A stretch of 64,000 bases of DNA from Sialis fuliginosa (GCA_961205875.1 OY540820.1:806001-870000), one strand, 5' to 3'. Shown: positions 22,397 through 35,590, numbered from the stretch's first letter. A program made the numbers and translations. Notes: generated from the letters alone by a model not told the origin.

Positions 22397-23613
22397 AGGG
22401 TTCCGAAGAAACCCTATTAATATCGCTTTGTCGTCCGTCCGTCCGTCCGTCCTTTTCACTCAAAGCTAAATAGCTCGTAAACTATATAAGCTAGAAACTT
22501 GAAATTTTTACATGTAAAATAACACCCTCTAGTAAAATATGTACAAATTTATTGAATAAATAATTTTTCAGGGGGGGCAAAAGCTAGGTAAAAAAAATAT
22601 TTTTTTTTATACCAAGGCATGTGGCACGTTAAAATGTATAACCAAACAAGCGGAATTTGACCCTTTTTTTATTTTTTTTCTAAATCAAAAATGGTGCCTG
22701 TAGGGGGCTTTAAAGCAAATCCAAAAAAACAAAAAAATTGTATACCAAAATACGTCAAAATTTACGTCTCAATTAGTAGAATATGCCCCTATTTTTTATT
22801 TTTTTTTCTAACTTAAAAATGGCGCCTGTAGGAGGCTAAAAGCAATATTTTATTCTGTCCCCCCCCCCTCTAACTCTGTAACTACCGGCTCAAAAAATCT
22901 GAAAAAAATTTGGTAACGAGGTTTTGGTGGGACTACTAACGACAAATACTAAAGTCAATAATATAATTTTAAATTTTGGAATAATAGGGAGGGGTGTAAG
23001 AGAATTTAAAATTTTTATTTTCATATCTAGGCATGTGATATGTCAAAATGTACATCTCAATTCGTAGAATATGACCATATTTTTTATTTTTTTTCTAAAT
23101 GTTTGATGTTTTAATTTGATATAATAATAAGTAACGCATATTTTTTAAACTATAGTTTATAAGCCCCACATCGAGATTCCACACCTAGTTCTAGTCTGAG
23201 TATGCTCTGTACTCGACTGGGGTTTGGAGTGCAAATATCAATGAAACGATTTCCAAACTCCAGTGCTTTACAGAGCACAATTTTCATCCGTTGCTCTGTA
23301 CTGGACGGGCTTTTGGAAATATGCAACCCGGTTGTATTTTAGGTGAGCCATGTACTCTTTAAATTTAATGTTTATTGATCTCCTAGTTTGTCCTATGTAA
23401 CTTTTGTCGCAAAATATAAATATAATTTAATTTTAATTTTTTATTCTGACAAGTGGGGTGTCAAAATATAGATCTCAATTAGTAGAACTTGAAACTTTTT
23501 TATATTTTTTTCTAACTTAAAAATGCACCTGTAAGTGGTTCCAAACATTCCACGTAATACGTACTTCGGAACCCTTATCGCATACACTCGTGTATGTCTT
23601 GCTCGAATTATTT
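22397..23613 (+). repeat. Repeat family with GGTTCCGAAG end, copy 1
   Basis: It starts AGGGTTCCGAAGAAACCC and near its right side has CTTCGGAACCCT, so inverted termini are present. A further 35-40 bp (ACACTCGTGTATGTCTTGC) also follows in copy 2, so the real end may be near 23613. Other copies: 34842-35562 and, inverted and truncated, 30305-30989. It holds GTCCGTCCGTCC, poly-G and poly-T tracts. No coding content. Confidence 0.65.
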
Positions 23614-23845
23614 TTATAATTATTTAGACTCACCCCACACACTGTTCACTCTTAGTATTACGTATAAGAAAGTCCCATGGTACCTATGGCAAACACACAC
23701 ACTGTTCAATCTCTGTATTACGTATAAGAAAGTCCCATGACACTCATGGATACTTCTTCACTGTTATGAACCATTTGAATTATAATATTTTTTTTAATTC
23801 GTTTTTTCGAAATAATGAATAGAACATAAATTATATAAATTGATA
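23614..23845. repeat. Two-copy 60-bp tandem repeat
   Basis: TATTACGTATAAGAAAGTCC occurs at about 23656 and 23716, in units 60 bp apart. Nothing else recognised. Confidence 0.6.
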
Positions 23846-26800
23846 CTAGCTGCTACCCGCGACTTCGCTCGCGTGGATTTCGAAACCCTTCATATGTGAC
23901 AGGGGGTAAAATATTAAATTTATCTTATTTTTAGTTTTCTTTAATTATACAAAATCGTAAATGTGTCGGCTCCTATGCGAGATAGAGGGGTTTTTCCGCC
24001 CTAAAACCCCCACCCCCGTGGTATTTTTCCCGCTGGATCGAATAAAACCACTTACAACCCTTCATATGTAACGGGTAAAATATTAATTACTAAAAAAAAT
24101 TTAAAATTTTCCTCCCCCTTGCAATTCCTTAGGGGTTGAATTTTCGAGATATGAAATAGCCTTAATCCGTCCTTGGGATGTAAGCCATCTCACTGCCAAA
24201 TTTCATCAAAATCGGTAAAGCAGTTTAGTCGTGAACAGGTAACAAATAGACAGACTGAGAGATACACTTTCGCATTTATAATATAAGTCGCGACTCCTAT
24301 GTAAGATAAGGGGTTGTTTTGTCCCCCTAATAATCCCTCTTCCGTAGTATTTTTGCCCGCCAGATCGAATGTAATCAATTACAACTCTTCATATGTGACA
24401 GGGGGTAAAATATAAAATTTTTCTTATTTTTAGTTTTCTTTCATTATACAAAATCGTAAATATCTCGGCTCCTATGCGAGATAGAGGGTTGTTTTGCCCC
24501 CTAAAACCTACGCCCCCGTGGTATTTTTCCCGCCGGATCGAATAAAACTACTTACAACCCTTCATATGTATCGGGGGGTAAAATAATAATTACTAAAAAA
24601 AATTAAAAAATTTCTACCCCCTTGCAATTTCTTAGGGGTTGAATTTTTAAGATACGAAATAGCCTATGTCCGTCCTCGGGATGCAAGCTATCTCACTGCC
24701 AAATTTCATCAAAATCGGTAAAGCGGTTTAGCCGTGAAAAGGTAACAAACAGAAAACAGACAGACAAACACACTTTCGCATTTATAATATTAGTATGGAT
24801 ATCGTAAAATGTCCAAATATTACTTTACTTAATATTTTATTAACTAATTAAAATTTGAACAATAAAACTTAAATTTTTCGAAAAATTGTTCATTCGAAGA
24901 ATTTTGATTCAAAAAATTGTGATTCGAAAAATTGTGTTTCGAAAAATTTACACCAAACCTAATAATTAATTTCGATATTTTACCTTTCATAGAAGTGAAA
25001 TGTTTCTTCATATTTAAATTTTCAATCAATATAGGCATTTCAAAATATTTAATTGTTAATATGTGTCAAAAATCATTTAATTGTTCGACAAAATATTTTA
25101 AAGAGACATAATCATAGTAACCTAAATTAATAAAATAAAATATTGAAACCGTAAATTATAAAATTCCGTATTCCATGGCTAGGTACTATGTTTTTATATA
25201 CCTAAATTATAACATACCTGGTTAAATTATTTCTATATCGTCCCCTCCAAAGCAAAGTATCGTAAGATACACTTTTTGCGAAATTGAGTTATCGATTCTA
25301 AAAATCTCATATATAAGCGACAAAATTCTCTTTTCCGCTAAAAAATCTGTTAAAACTTTTATCGTATTCCTCCAGACAATGTATTCTAAGCACCGATATC
25401 TGTTTTATGAAATATCGTAACCAACAATAATATAGTATCGTAACCAGTGACGTAGCTAGCCCTGAGTGGATCCTGACTGGCCTATATGGTAGGTACTTTC
25501 CCGCGACGGAATAATATAGTGCTGTGACGGAGTGCTTTCTTATTTATTCATTAGAGCTGGGCTTTTATCAATTTTAATTTTATTAATTTTAAGATATTTT
25601 AGAAAAATCGTACCTGTTAAAACTTTATTGCACAAACTAAATATGGTTTCTCTATGAGGTTTTTTCAATATATTTTTTACCCTCAATAACTCAATTTGGT
25701 TGATATTGAAGTATGATGTAGAACAGTGCTTCCTAAACTTTTCCTACGACAGAACACTTCACAAATCCTGAAATTTTAATGGAACGTCTTGGTTATTTTG
25801 TAAGTAATATATAAAATAAGGAAAAAAGTAAATTTAAATCAGTCAAGCATGTTTGAACTTCTCGCAGCATTTAAAAACATTGAATATTAACTTTGATATT
25901 TTTTACGCTTAAACTGATAAGACATACGTTATATATCGTAGTACAGGTATTCCTCGACTTACAACCGAGATAGGTTTCTAAACATCGATCGTAAATAGAA
26001 TAAGTTGTAAGTTAACACGTACAATATGTACATATTTTTGCTTTGGACGTTTTCCTTGATGTGAAGCGAATCGCATTTTCTATACATAACAAACAGTTGC
26101 GGGTTCCCAAAAATATCTACATAAATAATAATAAATTACATTTTTGGGAAATTCCCGGAACTGTTTGTTTCATTTATGTAATATGTGCATGTAAGAAAGA
26201 GACAAAGACAATTATAAGTCGAGGATTACCTGTATATTTGTTTACGATGCGTTTTCAACTCTTGTCGTATGAAAATATATTGCATACTAAATACATATTA
26301 TGACATTTGTTTCTGATATGACAACGACAAAAAATTATTTTATGACTTCTGGTACATGTATTGTATTACATCATGTACTTACATGATTTGAACATTTTAT
26401 GAATATTAAAAATAATTTCATTTTTGGTTTTTCTGCTCGTGTCTTTCAAAAATTCATCAATGTGTCTATATAAATACATTATTAGCTCTTGTAGATACTC
26501 GTACACCCTTTGTACAATTAATTAATTAATTACAATCAAATATAGGTCTTGTCAATTGAATGAAGCTTTCGTAACAATTTGCAATAAATCAACATAATAA
26601 TTTAATTTTGTAAATGTACATTTTAGGTTAGTACATTGGGTAAAGATGACAGATATACAGTTTCAAACAACAATTAAAATAATATCATTTAAAATTACAA
26701 TGTTAATTTGAAATTATATAAATTCTTCTGATATTTATGATTACAAATAAATATAATAAAATACCTATACCTATGAAAGTAAAAATATTGATAATTCAAT

Positions 26801-27585
26801 GACTTAAGATTTAAAAAATGTCATTATATACCTACTTAATTTTTATTTGTACCGGGAACACATATCTATCGCCGAATGTTGGTCGAATTGTGTCCGAATG
26901 CTGTAATTGTTTGTCTTCAATTTTTTTGTCAAATTTATTTATGAAAATTTAAATTATTTATTACATTAGAGTTGTGCATATTTTTTCGTTCGTTATGCTC
27001 TTTATATTTCTTTTTTGTTATATTTTATTGTTCACTTCAAAATTTTAAATGGCCACTGACATTTAAAATTTTTAAAAATAATCAATAAAATATAATGTAT
27101 CCATAGTTACGACATTTGCAAATAATTTAGTAAATGCTTAAAGCGCATTATATGTAAACGTATTTTATTTATTTTCTCCTCTTTAACATATCTTTTTCAA
27201 AAATCAGACACGGGTTCATGGTTGCCAATTAACCAAAGTATTTGAAAAAAATTAAAAAAATCTAATATCGGTTTTCGTTTTGATACTTTTTTACATCAAA
27301 ACTTTTTTTTTCCTTTTTTTTTCATTTTTTTTAAATCTGAAATTTGAACCTTACATTATATCACCCAAGGAATATAGAAAAAATTATAAAAAAATTCTAA
27401 CTTTTTTTTTGAAAAATTGGGGGCCCCTTGTCACCCCATTTATGAACTTTTTCAAAAAAGGCCCACTAGTTGTTATTTTTTACCCCCAAGGAATATATAT
27501 ACCAAATTTCAAGGTTCTCCGATGAGTGGAAATGGTCAAAAAAATGATTATCAGTGAGTCAGGGCACTTCATTATATATAGTAGA
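23846..27585 (-). mobile_element. Composite Helitron-type element, copy 2 (3.74 kb)
   Basis: Near-identical to 4156-7893, offset by 19,690 bp over most of its length, with the same termini (CTAG plus hairpin at 23846; TCTACTATATATAA on the minus strand at 27585). Flanking host bases are again A and T, but the flanking sequences differ completely from copy 1. This supports transposition rather than segmental duplication. Differences are few in the first 3 kb and denser in the last 350 bp, where related tails sit beside copy 1 and gene conversion is possible. Confidence 0.8.
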
Positions 27586-27960
27586 TTACCTACAATTTTT
27601 AACTTGACCATTTTTCTCTATTTCACACTGTTTCAGAGTAATTCGAAAAATTCAAAAATCGACATAGGTAAACATCCGTTTCCGGTTGAAAGATCGTTTT
27701 CAAAAATAGGACGTTTTCTTCCCAGACAAAAATTAATCTTAAATATAAAATGCCATCCTTCTACGATTTGTCGTATTTGAGTTACAGCGCTTACAGACAG
27801 ACAGACAGACACACACATAGACATCATGGCGAAAATAGTCAGAATGGATTAAGGGAAGTTCAAAATGGATAATTCCATCAAAATCCGGATTTCGAAAAAA
27901 ATCGGCTTCACTATACTTACTAATACCATATATATTTCATTGTACATGGTATAAGAAAGT
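27586..27960 (+). repeat. Repeat with GACA microsatellite
   Basis: CAGACAGACAGACAGACAC (about 27794-27812), followed by a CATCATGGCG-containing block. Diverged inverse relatives lie at about 39080-39370. No gene. Confidence 0.5.
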
Positions 27961-28195
27961 AAAAAAAACTGTATTTTGAACGTACTGTAAGACTTCATGA
28001 ATATACATTGTTTTAAAATCCGGAATTACTTCATTATTTCCATATATTAAAAACATTAATTAAAATCTACTTAATGATTTATTACAAAATGTAATTACTT
28101 TAAATTAAGCGCCAATATAATTAAGAAATTAAGTGACAAATACAATTAAGAAGATTGAATTTTATATAAAAAATGTGTACACACAAAACGTTTTA

Positions 28196-29872
28196 TCCTT
28201 AATATACAGGGTGGCCCAACGAAAACGAACCGACCGCGGTTCAGTTAAAATAAGATTTTGTAAAAACGCTCGAACACGTCCATTTTTTGCAAGAATATTT
28301 TCAACCCTCTGCGCTATGAGCACAACCCTTTAAATTTCAAATAGCATGATAGGGCAAGTGATACCTCATTTGAAAGGTTTTTTCATTCTAAACAAGGTGC
28401 TTTTTGTTTTTTTCAAATATGTTTAATTTTAGTCATGTTATTTACATTTTTAATTCCATGAATGCATTTATTTTCTGATCAACAAAACAAACATTTAGAA
28501 CTAAAACTCCAAACAAAGTAGGCTTATTTTCTTATCAGATAATTCACAAAAATTTACTAACATCCAAAACTTTAATTAATTCAATAAATGTTCAAATTGA
28601 GCTCCGCTAGCTTTCATACAAAAATACAAGTTATGCTCAAAATTATTTCTCACTTGTTGAAACGTTTGGGGACTAAATTGGCGACATTCCTCGATAATAA
28701 GCCTACTTTGTTTTGAATTTTAGTTGTAAATTGTTGTTTTGTTGATCAGAAAATAAATGCATTCATTGAACTACAAATGTAAATAACTTGACTAAAATTC
28801 AACAGATTTGAAAAAAAAAACAAAAAGCATCTTGTTTAGAATGAAAAAACCTTTCAAATGTGGTATCATGCTATTTAAAATTTTAAGGGTTGTGCTCATA
28901 GCCCAAAGGGTAGAAAAGATTCTTGCAAACATTTTATTGAAAGCAAAATCGACGTGTTCGAGTGTTTTTCAAAATCTTCTTTTAACTGGCCAAAACTGCG
29001 GCCGTTTCGTTTTCGTTGGGCCACCCTGTATGAACATCTCTCTGTCTGTCTGTCCGTTAGTGCGCTTATCACTCGAGAACCAGTTATCAGATTTACGTGT
29101 TTTCTTTTTTAATTCATAGGTATGTTTTCTGGTTAGGTAATAGGCTATATTTTGTTATGTTAGGTAACATAACAACTAAGCAGTGACGATAATAGTAAAT
29201 CAAGTCAGAAAAAAATTTGCCGTCGACGCGCTATTTTGCAATACGCTGCCTAAACCGTTCACTATTGAACAAAATAATGTATTAAAGAATTATGTAGAAT
29301 CAAAAGATCTACAATAAAGTCACCGACACCATATGTCTAACTTTTATATTTAAGCCACAATGACTGCTTTTATGTTACATAGAAAATTTTTAATATTTGG
29401 GTTTTGTTTACGTGGACTTATGTCCTGTAAAACATTAATCTTTATCGAAATAAATGATATCATCGTCATAAGTACTTAATGTAGGTATAATTTGCCCTTT
29501 ACAGCATCCGATTTGGTCGTATATGTAGTTTAGAAAATATCGAAATATACATACAGGAACATATTATTCGCGCGATGGGTACCCGTGTCGCGGAGCTTGC
29601 CTTGTAGTTGCGGGGCAGAGGGAATGATCCCAGGCCGGTATTATTTTGATTGTCAATTGTTTATTATGTTTTCAATAATTAACTTTTAAATTTAAATAGA
29701 ACAAAAATTATTTTTACTTTTTGTTAGGTAAGTAATTTATTTAAGTATTGTTTAGTTTTTATTCAAATAATAACTAATCGTGTTTGTACTTAATTCAACT
29801 ATATATTTTTTAAATCAATTTTTAACAATAATTCCGTAGTTAACGCGAGCTAAGCCGCGCGGGCCCAGCTAG
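28196..29872 (+). mobile_element. Helitron interrupted by a foldback
   Basis: It begins A|TCCTTAATA and ends with a GC hairpin and GCCCAGCTAG|T (29872), as in the copy at 53993-54825. Ten bases from its start it is split by the foldback 28207-29028. After the insertion the sequence continues with TCTCTCTGTCTGTCTGTCCG. No Rep/helicase, so non-autonomous. Confidence 0.8.
28207..29028. mobile_element. Foldback nested in Helitron, TA duplication
   Basis: An 822-bp palindrome: CAGGGTGGCCCAACGAAAAC at the left and its inverse at the right, with TA at 28205-28206 and 29029-29030. Arms match over several hundred bp (for example TTGTGCTCATAG facing CTATGAGCACAA). No transposase. Confidence 0.85.
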
Positions 29873-30304
29873 TATTACATAAGAATAGTTACTTATTATA
29901 TTGAATATTGTACAAGTATAATTAAATTGCTCGTCAGTTGACAAAGTATGTCATGTAATTTCAAAACTCCTCCTACAAGATTTCAATAAGATGATTACAA
30001 ATTTGAAATTCCTTTATACGGGAGATAAACGTAATGCTAATTTTACTGAAAAGCGGGGAACTTGAAACTAAAGTTGAAAATCGATAGAAATAATTTAATA
30101 GTTTTAAAGTAGACAGGCCGACATCACTTGAATAAGTGATTTCGGAGGTTTTTGGTTGAAACTGAATCCATTATCCAAATTTCTTCATCACTTATTGTTT
30201 TTGATCTAATCTAAAAGAGCCGAAATGATGATTTTGACATTGTTTTAGAATTGATTACCAAAAAGGTAATTTAATCTTAAGTTTTTGTACAGCGCATATT
30301 TTTG
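29873..30304. other. Spacer, nothing recognised
   Basis: No gene or matched repeat seen. Confidence 0.4.
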
Positions 30305-30989
30305 AGTAAGATTAAAAATATAGTCATATTCTACTAATTGAAACCTACATTTCGACACCCCACATGCCTAGATATGAATATAAAAATATAAAATTCTATG
30401 ACGCTCCTCCTTATTATTCTAAAATTTTAAATTATGTTGTTGACTTTAGTATTTGTCGTTGGTAGTCCCACCAAAGCCTCATTACCAAATTTGTTTCAGA
30501 TTTTTTGAGCCAGTAGTTAAAGAGGAAAAAATAAAATACTGCTTTTAGTCCCCTATAGGCGCCATTTTTGAGTTATAAAAAAAAATAAAAAATAGGGTCA
30601 AATTCTACTGATTGAAATCTACACTTTGATAACCCACACGTCTTGGTATACAATTTTTTAATTTGCTTTAATGTCCCTGCAGGCACTATTTTTAATTTAG
30701 AAAAAAATAAGAAAAATAAATTAAATTTGATTGTACATGTAACGTGCACATGCCTTGGTATAAAAAAAAATATATTTTTTACCTAACTTTATTTCTTTAA
30801 TGCCCCCCCCCCCCCACCCCCCTGAAAAAATATTTTTTCGATAATTTTGCACAATTTTTACTATTTTTTACATATTCAGTAAAAATTTCAAGTTTCTAGC
30901 TTATATAATTTACAAGATATTTTGCTTTGAGTGAAAAGGACGGACGGACGGGCGACAAAATGAGATTACTAGGGTTTCTTCGGAACTCT
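30305..30989 (-). repeat. Repeat family with GGTTCCGAAG end, copy 3 (truncated)
   Basis: Inverse orientation: it ends GGGTTTCTTCGGAACTCTA at 30989 and carries the inverse of the TCCGTCCGTCC and poly-G blocks. The other end is absent. Confidence 0.65.
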
Positions 30990-30999
30990 AAAAATTACA

Positions 31000-31266
31000 T
31001 TAAATTAATAATAAATTGATAATTTTAATTTTAATAAAATAATTCATAAACGTCAATACGGTAATTAGAATAAAATATAAAAAAATGAATAATAAGTAAA
31101 TAAATACCTATTTAAAGAACAGCATATAATCATATATTAATCAACTCTTTTTTTTGAATCGATAGTTTATAAAGTAGAAGGGGGGAGGGGACGCTCTGAT
31201 AACGACATTTAAATGCAAATAGGTTGATACGCCTCTGCATAAAATATCTAGTATTTCAAAAATCGG
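31000..31266. other. AT-rich spacer
   Basis: A GGGGGGAGGGGACGCTCTGAT block at about 31180 recurs near 32740; otherwise nothing recognised. Confidence 0.4.
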
Positions 31267-31309
31267 ATGCATTTTTGTACATTGTACTATCATAAAAAAA
31301 TTCCTAACG

Positions 31310-31600
31310 GTGACTTGACCTACGCAGATTTATGCACGCTATCTCCAGGCCCGCTCACGGACGCTCAACACATCGATGCCTCTGCCGACGCACCAGCCGA
31401 CGATCCACCCACGGACGCCACACACCGCCCAGGCTTTCGCGGTCACCCACGTCGTGATTCACAACTCCGACGCCTACACCGTCGCTCGCGTCGCCCAGGC
31501 GTCCACGGTCACCTTCCTCGTGACCCCGCACCTACGACGCCGATTCCGCCATCCACGCCAGTCTACGTCCCTCCAACCTCTAGATGCTGATGACCTCTTT
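31310..31600 (+). other. GC-rich island with two overlapping open frames
   Basis: A sharp GC-rich block in AT-rich surroundings. Two plus-strand frames are open: 31267-31590 (107 codons) and 31376-31612 (78 codons). A 66-bp imperfect direct repeat (starting 31427 and 31493, GCCCAGGC in both) keeps frame, giving a 22-residue repeat beginning AQA in the second frame. The protein is not recognised. It could be a gene or retroelement fragment or GC-rich repetitive DNA. It ends directly against the foldback at 31615. Confidence 0.4.
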
Positions 31601-31614
31601 ACTATACTATAATA

Positions 31615-32373
31615 CAGGGTGTCTAAATACCAGGGTACAGTATCTCGGAAACTATAAGAGATAGAGATTCGGTTAAATGAGAGAAAAGTTACCTTGAAAA
31701 TTTACTTGTAAGCTAACATAGCATGTTACATATTTATTTAATACACAATACCATTAAAAGATGGTTATGGCTTTCAACATTAAGATATTAAATTAACTTA
31801 TAAAAAATGTGATTAGTAATTAATTGTATTTATAAAAATAATTTAAATTGCAGTTGTTTTTAAATCTTATTATTGATTGTCATAGCCATCTTTGGATCAT
31901 ACAGTGTATTAAATAATAAAAAAATACTTTTTGATCATTTTTTGAGATATTTTGAAAAGTAAGTACATCAAGTTGCATATCATTGAAAAGATAATAAAAT
32001 CTTCTGTTCAAAAATTAAAAAAATTCATATTGCTTCTATTTAAGAAAATATAAGTTAGTCTTATATCTCAAAAGTCAAAAACTATGAGATTTCTGAAAAT
32101 TAAAATATATTTCTAAATAGACAATACTAAACCCGACAGCATTTATTTGAAACATTTTTTAAATTTCAAGTCACTTAAGAAATATTCACGATGGAAAAAT
32201 TCGGACTAAAATGGTTTTTGACTAATATCTAGTAGGCTATGAAATTTTTGTGAAATGTAAATACACCATTGAACTGTCCCCTCTTAAAGGTAACTTTTCT
32301 CTCATTTAACCGAATCTCTATCTCTTATAGTTTCCGAGATCCCCATACTGTACCCTGGTATTTAGACACCCTG
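31615..32373. mobile_element. Foldback element, TA duplication
   Basis: CAGGGTGTCTAAATACCAGG at the left is mirrored at the right, with TA at 31613-31614 and 32374-32375. The outer 90 bp of the arms are well conserved (TAACTTTTCTCTCATTTAAC and inverse); the middle is more diverged. Confidence 0.85.
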
Positions 32374-32454
32374 TATACAATAACTTTACAAACATTATTG
32401 TATACTATTCACATTATTATTGTCGAAAGAAAATAAAATACAATAAAACATCAT

Positions 32455-33080
32455 CCGTCTCTCTCTCTCAACACCCCGAATTGTATCAAGGTATATCGTG
32501 ACTGAAGGGTTAAAATCAAAAGATCATTTAACATTTTTTGTTGCATTTTAGGAGACCTATTTAATGACATCCCAATTGATAGGGTAAGTGAAAAGAAAAA
32601 TGCGAGTTCACTTTTCAGCTATGGGAGGGGTGTCCAAAATAATTTTGACAGTGTTCGTTACAATTTTCAGTGAAAGTACTGATTAAAAGCTATATTCTCA
32701 AAATTTTTCAGATTTTTTATTTTGATAGTTAAGAAAATAGAGGGGGGGGGGCGCTCTGATAACAACTTTGAACACAAATGTATCGAAGGGTTAAAATCAA
32801 AAAGTCATATGACATTTTTTATTGAATTTTAGGAGACCTATCTAAAGACACCCTACATAATAGATTAAGTGAATTTTTTTTTAATATGCTATTCAGTCTA
32901 TGGAATGGGGTCCAAAAAAATTTTTTTTTTTTAAATCTTATCATTCCTGTTTTTGGGTTTTCAGTCTTCATCCGTATACCAAATTTCATTTTAATCGGCT
33001 TAAAATTTTTAAGGACGGACGGACATGGTGAAACTATAAAGTTTCCTAGTTTTCTACGGAAACCTAAAAAGGATAATAAA
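32455..33080. repeat. Tandemly arranged GGGGGCGCTCTGATAAC repeat
   Basis: Two related halves: GAAGGGTTAAAATCAAAA occurs near 32504 and 32787, each followed by TTTTAGGAGACCTAT. A poly-G tract with GCGCTCTGATAAC lies near 32742. The end carries ACCAAATTTCATTTTAATCGG and GGACGGACGGACA (about 32978-33027). Open frames on both strands here are repeat-derived. Confidence 0.55.
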
Positions 33081-33085
33081 GACTG

Positions 33086-33977
33086 TAGGGTCAACTGGGG
33101 TAAAAGTGAAACAAAATACAAATTTTTGATGTTTGTTGACAGTTAACGATACAAATTGATACTTTAATTTTTTTCTACTAGATGCGCTTATGAATAACCA
33201 TTTTAAATAATATGTACTTACGGTCATTTGAACTGTACGATACAACACGGACTTTGAAAATGAAAAAAGTTTGTTTCATTTTTAACCTCTAATTTGGGAA
33301 AAAGTGAAACAGACCTCTAATGGAAAATATTTCTTGAAAAAATTAAAAAAAAAACTACTTTGGCAACTTTGATTTATCTTCTTTGTGGCATTTCAATGTG
33401 AAATTGTAACTTTAATTAATATCAGAGCTATGCAGAAAGTTATGTGCAAAGAATTAAAATTTAATTCACATGTTTTGACATCGACTAACAGACATTGACA
33501 AAGGGAGGGGTGACACATCACTAGAGATTGAAAAGTAGTTATTTTCAATGAAATAGTTACTAGTTGAATTTTTTTTCGGAAAATAGTTGGTAAATAGTTT
33601 TTTTTTACGATTTAATAATAATTAGTGCAAACAAAGCAGTAAAAAGTGTCGCAAATAGTTTTAAAATAGTTGGAAAGGTAGTTGCAAATACATAGTTGAT
33701 TCCAAATTGTGTTCAATCAAACCAGTTTTCTGAAAACGGTGGAGCTATGTAATAAAAATTACAATAAATGCATTTTTACGCAATAGTTGAAAAACTATTT
33801 TTCCAATCCCTACACATCATTTATTAGGCGATTCATATTTTCAGATCGCTTTAACAAACCTTTAATGATGATGTCAGTTTTTATAATTCTCCTATAAACA
33901 AATTAGTTTTTTAGTTGCAAGCTTGTTTCACTTTTACCCCATTTTTTAGTTTTTCATATTTACCCCGCTCGACCCTA
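33086..33977. mobile_element. TIR element with TAGGGTC ends, copy 1
   Basis: The left end TAGGGTCAACTGGGGTAAAA is mirrored by a diverged right end (inverse of TAGGGTCGAGCGGGGTAAAT). It is interrupted by a hAT-type MITE at 33522-33812. A second copy without that insertion begins near 34490. No transposase. Confidence 0.7.
33522..33812. mobile_element. hAT-type MITE nested in TIR element (291 bp)
   Basis: The ends TAGAGATTGAAAAGTAG and CTATTTTTCCAATCCCTA are inverted repeats. Flanks are CACATCAC and CACATCAT (8 bp, one mismatch). The paralogous copy at about 34704 reads ACACATCACTTATTA with no insertion, giving the empty site. Confidence 0.85.
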
Positions 33978-34489
33978 CAAAATATATCTAAGTTTAAATT
34001 CATATACAATAATTATTATTAAAATGACAATATTTTAATATAATTTCAATTGACAGTTAGAATTGACTTAAGGGAAGCTTAAGATTTTCTGTGAAATGTG
34101 TGTTTGAACACAAAAACATAAACATGAAAGAGATTTTGAGATTTGAAGGAAAACATTAAATGTAATGCTTGGAACTTTGATAATATCATTCTCTTTGACA
34201 TGATCCTAATCTTTTAACATGAATGAATATTTCACAATATTTAAGATTTTCTGTTTACAAATCTGCTTTATTTTTCATTCTTTTTATCTATTATTGTTGA
34301 AGAACAGTTTCTTTACCATGTTACATACATTACAACAATAACAACATTACTATTTATTAAATAAAGTACCTCCAATGTTAACAATTTCTAGTAGGTAGGA
34401 ACACATGAAAATTTTAATCATTTTGCTTCGGAGCAATTCTTTAAAAGTCGTACTTCTTGTACGACCATTTTAAATTTCCTTAAAAAACT
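33978..34489. other. AT-rich spacer, nothing recognised
   Basis: No gene or matched repeat seen. Confidence 0.4.
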
Positions 34490-35590
34490 AGGAACCCTTA
34501 TAGTTTTCTAATGAAAAATATTTCTCGAAAAATTAAAGGAAAAGCTACTTTAACAACTTTGATTTATCTTCTATGTGGCATATCAATGTGAAATTGTAAC
34601 TTTAATTAATATCTGAGCTATACAGAAAGTTATGTGCAAAGAATTAAAATTTAATTGACACGTTTTGACATCGACTAACAGACATTGACAAAGGGAGGGG
34701 TGACACATCACTTATTAAGTGATTCATATTTTCAGGTCGCTTTAACAAACCTTTTAATGATGATGTCAGTTTTTATAATTCTTCTATAAACAAATTAGTT
34801 TTTTAGTTGCAAGCTTGTTTCACTTTTACCCTATTTTTTAGAGTTCCGAAGAAACCTATTAATCTCACTTTGTCGTCCGTCCGTCCGTCCTTTTCACTCA
34901 AAGCTAAATAGCTCGTAAACTACATATATAAGCTAAACTTTAAATTTTTACTGAACATGTAAAATGACACCCTCTATATTGAATAAATAATTTTTCAGGG
35001 GGGGGGCAATAAGGAGCTAAAGCTAGATAAAATATATATATTTTTTAAACCAAGGCATGTAGCACGTTAAAATGTATAACCAAACAAGCGGAATTTGATC
35101 CTTTTTTTATTTTTTTTAAATCAAAAATGGTGCCTATAGGGGACTTTAAAGCAAATCCAAAAAAAAATAATAAAAATGTATACCAAGACATGTGGCATGT
35201 CAAAATGTACATCTCAATTAGTAGAATTTGACCATATTTTTTATTTTTTTTTCTAACTAAAAAATGTTGCCCCTATAGGGGGCTAAAGGCAGTATTTTAT
35301 TTTGTCCACCCTACCTCTAGCTCGGTAACTACTGGCTCAAAAAATCTGAAAAAAATTTGGTGACGAGGCTTTGGTGGGACTACCAACGACAAATACTAAA
35401 GTCAACGATATAATTTTAAATTTTGGAATTATAGGGAGGGGCGTCATAGAATTTTTTATTTCTAACTTAAAAATGCACCTGTAAGTGGTTCCAAACATTC
35501 CACGTAGTACTTCGGAACCCGTATGGCATACACTCGTGTATGTCTTGCCCGAATTATTTGATGTTTCATATTTACCCCGCTCGACCCTAT
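34490..35590. repeat. TAGGGTC-type element, copy 2 (5' end missing, interrupted)
   Basis: It matches copy 1 from about 33310 onward, lacks the nested hAT MITE, and is interrupted near its right end by the GGTTCCGAAG family element at 34842-35562. It resumes with TTTCATATTTACCCCGCTCG and CGACCCTA. Confidence 0.7.
34842..35562 (+). repeat. Repeat family with GGTTCCGAAG end, copy 2
   Basis: It starts AGTTCCGAAGAAACC and ends near TGTCTTGCCCGAATTATT. It is shorter than copy 1 because internal blocks are deleted. It sits inside copy 2 of the TAGGGTC element, so it inserted after that element. Confidence 0.7.

Noticed and set aside
4156-27585. Assembly duplication of 3.7 kb
   Set aside because: The copies differ at scattered positions, have unrelated flanks, and both end at Helitron-type termini between A and T.
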